From an uncultured bacterium (GTDB lineage Bacteria; Bacillota; Clostridia; Oscillospirales; Acutalibacteraceae): a stretch of 8,896 nucleotides of DNA. Below the pieces are notes generated by a model. It was given only the letters and a program-made list of their open reading frames with translations, was not told the origin of the DNA and did no database searches. This document shows positions 6,493-8,896 of the stretch, one piece after another. How positions within the stretch are numbered: the first letter of the stretch is position 1; the number at the start of each line of letters is the position of its first letter. Position numbers and translations under genes: made by a program. The stretch spans positions 1 through 8,896 of the forward strand of contig CAMFFI010000037.1 in the NCBI GenBank assembly GCA_945949625.1. The letters are read 5' to 3'.

Positions 6493-6554
6493 ACGCAATT
6501 CGTGCAGACAGTTTGTACTGACTGCAACCTTTTATGCCCGAGCGCAACCGAGCA
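6493..6554 (-). other. Array of three further hairpins preceding the second U-tract
   Basis: Read on the minus strand: TGCTCG/CGGGCA (6554-6549 with 6540-6535, 8-nt loop); GCAG-CAGT/ACTG-CTGC (6525-6517 with 6512-6504, one mismatched pair, 4-nt loop); and CACG/CGTG (about 6504-6492, sharing end bases with its neighbours). The first stem contains a pair that works as G-U only on the minus strand, favouring a leftward RNA. Base composition is richer in GC than the AT-rich flank. It could be a small RNA, a structured 3' end, or a dispersed palindromic element; I do not recognise a named family. Confidence 0.4.
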
Positions 6555-6568
6555 GTTTCCTATAATGC

Positions 6569-6596
6569 AAAAAAAGCCGAGGAAAAACCTCGGCTT
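6569..6596 (-). terminator. Intrinsic terminator of the PAP2 gene
   Basis: Minus-strand AAGCCGAGG-TTTTT-CCTCGGCTT, a 9-bp perfect stem followed by seven T in total. It lies about 20 bases after the PAP2 stop. The opposite strand lacks a U-tract, so it acts leftward only. Confidence 0.92.
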
Positions 6597-6615
6597 AAAA
6601 TAAAACTAAGTATTT

Positions 6616-7155
6616 TTATATAAACATAGCAAGAAAATAATCAAAGATTGAAACAGATGCAAATCCGCATAAAAAGCCTAAAAATGCACCTGCAACAACA
6701 TCTGACAAATAGTGTACTCTGAGATAAATTCTTGAAAAGCCGATAAGCACAGCCAGCAAAAATACAGCTATAACCACAGGCGCACTGCATCTCAGCATAG
6801 TTACTCCCAGCACGGAAAACGAGGCTGTTGTATGCCCCGAAGGAAAAGAATAATACTTCGGCTTATTTATTATCTGCTCTTCGTCCTTCAAATTGTGACA
6901 GGGACGGGTTCTTCTGACAATATGCTTTATAATAATTTCACCCATAAGATGTGCAATACAAAGTCCGAAAACTATATTTGCACCTGTTGCACGCCACGCA
7001 GGATTAATCAGAAACGGCAGACAAATCGCAAACCATACAAGTCCCATATTTCCGGAAGTTGAAACGGCAATCATTATTTTGTTTTTTATCGGTGAATGAA
7101 GTTTTGCTATTTTTTCAATAACTACATCATCAATACTTTGAATGCGTTTAAACAT
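6616..7155 (-). CDS. PAP2-superfamily membrane phosphatase
   Basis: Integral membrane phosphatase of the type acting on lipid phosphates such as undecaprenyl pyrophosphate, phosphatidylglycerol phosphate or phosphatidic acid. The 179 residues contain the complete three-part active site: K77-x6-R84-P85, 'PSGH' (105-108), and S141-R142-x5-H148-x3-D152. His108 and His148 are the expected nucleophile and proton-transfer residues. Hydrophobic segments lie at about 30-50, 58-78, 113-140 and 150-170. The substrate cannot be decided from sequence; recycling of the undecaprenyl carrier (BcrC-like role) is one possibility. The Shine-Dalgarno (GGGG) is weak. A good promoter and a strong terminator flank the gene, so it is a single-gene unit. 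It lies downstream of spoVAD but has its own sigma-A-type promoter. Confidence 0.93.
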   Translation of the reverse strand: MFKRIQSIDDVVIEKIAKLHSPIKNKIMIAVSTSGNMGLVWFAICLPFLINPAWRATGANIVFGLCIAHLMGEIIIKHIVRRTRPCHNLKDEEQIINKPKYYSFPSGHTTASFSVLGVTMLRCSAPVVIAVFLLAVLIGFSRIYLRVHYLSDVVAGAFLGFLCGFASVSIFDYFLAMFI

Positions 7156-7184
7156 AATAATACCCCAAAATATCAGATATAGTT

Positions 7185-7213
7185 ATTATATCATAGTATT
7201 TTGGTTTTGAAAA
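7185..7213 (-). promoter_or_regulatory. Sigma-A promoter of the PAP2 gene
   Basis: Minus strand TTTTCA (-35, 7213-7208), 17-base spacer, TATAAT (-10, 7190-7185) preceded by TGA, an extended -10. The predicted leader is about 23 nt. Confidence 0.75.
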
Positions 7214-7239
7214 GTATAAGACGCATATTATTTTTAGTT

Positions 7240-8250
7240 TTACCTTAGTTTTATATTCACCGCATGTGCAATTCCCGGTATGTTTTCACCCTGAAAACAG
7301 GTGGTGGGACTCATTAAGGCTCCCGTTGCCATAAAAATTATATTTTCGTATTTTCGGCTTTCCATACCGTTCAGTATTAAAGAGCATAAGACGCTTGCTC
7401 CGCAGCCGCATCCGGAGCCTCCGCAGTGCACGTCCTGACTTTTGCACTCATAAATCATCAAGCCGCAGTCGTTGTGCTTATGCTCTATATTGATATTTTC
7501 TCTTTTCAGAATTTCGTAAAGGAGCTGACTGCCCAGCTCGCCTAAATCTCCCGTAAAAATTGCGTCATAATCGTCAGGAGTTGTGTTTGTATCGCTGAAA
7601 TACTGCAATAAGGTCTGAGCCGCAGCAGGCGCCATTGCCGCACCCATATTATTAACATCTGTTATTCCGTAATCCACAATTGTTCCCACTGTTGCCCTTG
7701 CAACGGAGGGACCTTTTTTTTCGTTTGACAATATACAGCTTCCGCTGCCGGTTACAGTCCACTGAGAAGTAGGCGTTCTTTGACCTCCGTATTCAAGAGG
7801 AAAACGGTATTGTCTTTCTGCACTGCAAAAATGCGATGAGGTAACGCAGGCGGCATTATTTGCCGCGCCGCTTTCAACCATTACGCTTGCCATAATAAGC
7901 CCCTGCGCCATTGTTGAGCAAGCGCCGTACTGACCTAAATAGGGAATATTAAACTCCTTCATTGAAAAGCTGGAGGAAACGCACTGGTTAAGCAAATCAC
8001 CGGCAAAAATATAATTAATATCCTCCGAGGATTTTTTTGATTTTTCCAAAGCAATTCCAAAAGCCTCCTGCTGAAAAAGGCTTTCCGCCTTTTCCCAGCT
8101 CTCCTGTCCTGCGTAGGAATCATAGATAATTTTATCAAAATATTTTTTCAGCGGACCCTGCGCCTCTTTTTGACCTACAACAGAGCCGTATCCGATAATG
8201 GAAGGCATTTCCTCAAAGCCAAGCGTATTATATCCTATTCTTCTAATCAT
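7240..8250 (-). CDS. spoVAD: Stage V sporulation protein AD
   Basis: Thiolase-fold protein of the SpoVA channel, which moves Ca-dipicolinic acid into the forespore; in Bacillus SpoVAD binds dipicolinate at the inner membrane. The 336 residues are the normal length. Characteristic stretches: 'GYGSVVGQKEAQGPL' (20-34), 'GDLLNQC' (84-90), 'YLGQYGACSTMAQGL' (104-118) with Cys111 at the thiolase nucleophile position, 'CVTSSHFCSAERQYRFPLEYG' split around 135-155, 'TVTGSGSC' (165-172) and 'CGGSGCGCGAS' (276-286). The start has AAGGAG six bases upstream, buried in a long hairpin. A sigma-G-like promoter overlaps that hairpin. Unlike the usual spoVAC-spoVAD-spoVAE cluster, neither partner is adjacent: upstream is a VanW-like gene and downstream the PAP2 gene. 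No clear terminator lies between spoVAD and the PAP2 promoter. Confidence 0.96.
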   Translation of the reverse strand: MIRRIGYNTLGFEEMPSIIGYGSVVGQKEAQGPLKKYFDKIIYDSYAGQESWEKAESLFQQEAFGIALEKSKKSSEDINYIFAGDLLNQCVSSSFSMKEFNIPYLGQYGACSTMAQGLIMASVMVESGAANNAACVTSSHFCSAERQYRFPLEYGGQRTPTSQWTVTGSGSCILSNEKKGPSVARATVGTIVDYGITDVNNMGAAMAPAAAQTLLQYFSDTNTTPDDYDAIFTGDLGELGSQLLYEILKRENINIEHKHNDCGLMIYECKSQDVHCGGSGCGCGASVLCSLILNGMESRKYENIIFMATGALMSPTTCFQGENIPGIAHAVNIKLR

Positions 8251-8329
8251 AAAAAACTCCTTTTCAGACTAAAAACTGCATAAGTAGTAAAGCTTATTTC
8301 AGTTATATTATCTGCAAAAGGAGTTTTTT
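8251..8329 (-). promoter_or_regulatory. 79-nt hairpin enclosing the spoVAD ribosome binding site
   Basis: Read on the minus strand, AAAAAACTCCTTTT (8329-8316) pairs perfectly with AAAAGGAGTTTTTT (8264-8251), which contains the spoVAD Shine-Dalgarno and ends at the start codon. After one bulged base the stem continues with CAGA/TCTG, then AACTG/CAGTT and ATAAG/CTTAT around an 8-nt loop, giving 28 pairs. The 3' arm ends in six U, so the same structure can also act as an intrinsic terminator for the upstream VanW-like gene. Confidence 0.8.
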
Positions 8330-8335
8330 AATTCA
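8306..8335 (-). promoter_or_regulatory. Sigma-G-like promoter of spoVAD, overlapping the hairpin's 5' arm
   Basis: Minus strand TGAATT (-35, 8335-8330), 17-base spacer, GATAATA (-10, 8312-8306). It differs from the sigma-G consensus by the last -35 base and the first -10 base. Transcription would start near 8299, inside the hairpin, leaving a leader of about 49 nt without the pairing 5' arm. SpoVA genes are sigma-G dependent in Bacillus, which agrees. Confidence 0.5.
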
Positions 8336-8351
8336 TTTTATTCGGTTTTTA

Positions 8352-8896
8352 TTAATCACCGGCATTGTCGGGATTTGCGGTGGTAGTTTCCTCGGGCTCG
8401 GCAGGCTTTGTTTCCACAGGAGTACTGCTGCTTGACGAAGCACTTGAGCTACTTGGTTTGCTTGAACTGCTTGGCTTGCTTGAGCTGCTTGAGGAAGCGG
8501 CAGAGCTGCTTTGTGCAGGTGCCTGAGATGATGTTTCGTGAGAAGTATTTCCGTTGTCATCATCGTCGTTGCTGTTATTGGAAGGATTCTTTGGAGATGA
8601 GCCGTAATCCGTATCAATTGTACTTCCGTCAGGCTTTACGCGGTGTGTTCCGTCATCGTCATACTGAACGGAATGTCCTTCGCTAAGGCTGTAATGGGAG
8701 CCTGAAAGCTCTTCCCTTGAAACCTCTTTGCCGTCTTTATAAAGCACCCTGTAAGCTCTTGTATCGTATGAATCGCCGCCAATATTATAATTTTCGGAAT
8801 ATGTCATTATATCGTCATAGCTTGGGTCCTGATAGCCGTAAATATTGCAGATAAGCTTTGTTCCGTCAAGCCTGCACTCATTGTACATCTGGTACT
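8352..8896 (-). CDS. C-terminal part of a VanW/G5-like protein with Ser-rich tail (runs off the window)
   Basis: The reading frame is open to the window edge (Tyr-Gln precede the first in-window Met at 8888, which has no ribosome binding site), so the gene is 5'-partial. Numbering from that Met: 'KLICNIYGY' (11-19) and 'YRVLYKDGKEVSREELSGSHYSL' split over 46-68 resemble the G5-like C-terminal region of VanW-family proteins ('YR.YKNGK.VSRE.LS.S.Y'). That family is associated with cell-envelope proteins of unclear function. From about residue 98 the protein is low-complexity: an Asn/Asp run, then a Ser-rich stretch with two SSSSKP units (about 128-156), then a Glu/Pro/Thr tail ending at 178. 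This looks like an extracytoplasmic linker or tail. The stop lies 22 bases before the spoVAD hairpin, which could terminate it. Confidence 0.65.
   Translation of the reverse strand, partial: YQMYNECRLDGTKLICNIYGYQDPSYDDIMTYSENYNIGGDSYDTRAYRVLYKDGKEVSREELSGSHYSLSEGHSVQYDDDGTHRVKPDGSTIDTDYGSSPKNPSNNSNDDDDNGNTSHETSSQAPAQSSSAASSSSSSKPSSSSKPSSSSASSSSSTPVETKPAEPEETTTANPDNAGD
8420..8512 (-). repeat. Ser-codon low-complexity tract in the VanW-like gene
   Basis: Alternating AGC/AGT/TCA serine codons with Lys-Pro interruptions form imperfect short repeats inside the coding region. The same DNA explains the repetitive Leu/His-rich and Gln/Ala-rich translations in other frames. Confidence 0.7.

Larger units (their letters stand above)
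6066..6615. other. 550-bp intergenic region without a supported gene
   Basis: Very AT-rich between about 6105 and 6475, with no ORF having a credible start and ribosome binding site. In order from the left it holds the sigma-G-like promoter, a DnaA-box-like cluster with a 21-bp tandem repeat, overlapping opposed promoters, a hairpin array and the PAP2 terminator. These are listed separately. Confidence 0.8.

Noticed and set aside
6066..6615. A chromosomal origin as a firm call
   Set aside because: Gene orientations do not diverge here, dnaA/dnaN are absent and no exact DnaA box is present; kept only as a finding.
8251..8329. Reading the long inverted repeat as a transposon-derived element (MITE)
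   Set aside because: No target-site duplication is evident, the arms coincide exactly with a functional ribosome binding site, and the overlap with a sigma-G-like promoter gives a better explanation; a genome copy search could reopen this.
8333..8617. Overlapping leftward frame rich in Gln/Ala/His
   Set aside because: It is a frame-shifted reading of the Ser-rich tract of the VanW-like gene; the repetitive composition is a by-product of serine codons.

Overview
The window looks like chromosomal DNA of an AT-rich, endospore-forming member of the Clostridia, most likely Oscillospiraceae/Ruminococcaceae-like. That is an inference from a clostridial-type MecA, a SpoVAD gene, a VanW-like gene, AGGAG-type ribosome binding sites and sequences resembling forespore sigma-G promoters. 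I see no transposase, phage gene, tRNA, rRNA or CRISPR array.

Layout. At the left edge mecA (60-629) reads rightward and converges on a long leftward series, with a bidirectional terminator (644-675) between them. Leftward genes in transcription order from the right edge are: the C-terminal part of a VanW/G5-like protein (8352 to the edge), spoVAD (7240-8250), a PAP2 phosphatase (6616-7155), a 550-bp intergenic region (6066-6615), an 87-codon small membrane protein (5802-6065), a DUF6512-like membrane protein (5139-5723), rlmB (4236-4985), a 925-codon degenerate P-type ATPase-like protein (1390-4167) and rpe (714-1376). rlmB, the ATPase-like gene and rpe probably form one sigma-A operon. The ATPase-like stop codon adjoins the rpe Shine-Dalgarno.

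How the parts fit. rpe (pentose phosphate pathway) and rlmB (23S rRNA methylation) are housekeeping genes. spoVAD (dipicolinic acid uptake into the forespore) and the 87-codon gene both follow sequences resembling sigma-G promoters, so they may be forespore genes. mecA encodes a ClpC adaptor.

Most interesting items. (1) The 925-residue protein keeps the eight-helix layout and N/P-domain outline of a P1B-type ATPase but has lost essentially every catalytic motif, and it carries a roughly 370-residue acidic N-terminal tail. It looks like a pseudo-ATPase with a scaffold or sensor role. (2) The spoVAD ribosome binding site lies in a 14-bp perfect stem of a 79-nt hairpin. A sigma-G-like promoter overlaps the 5' arm, so read-through RNA would be translationally shut while the forespore transcript would start inside the hairpin and be open. 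(3) The 550-bp intergenic region holds a cluster of DnaA-box-like 9-mers with a 21-bp tandem repeat, overlapping opposed promoters, and a compact array of hairpins.
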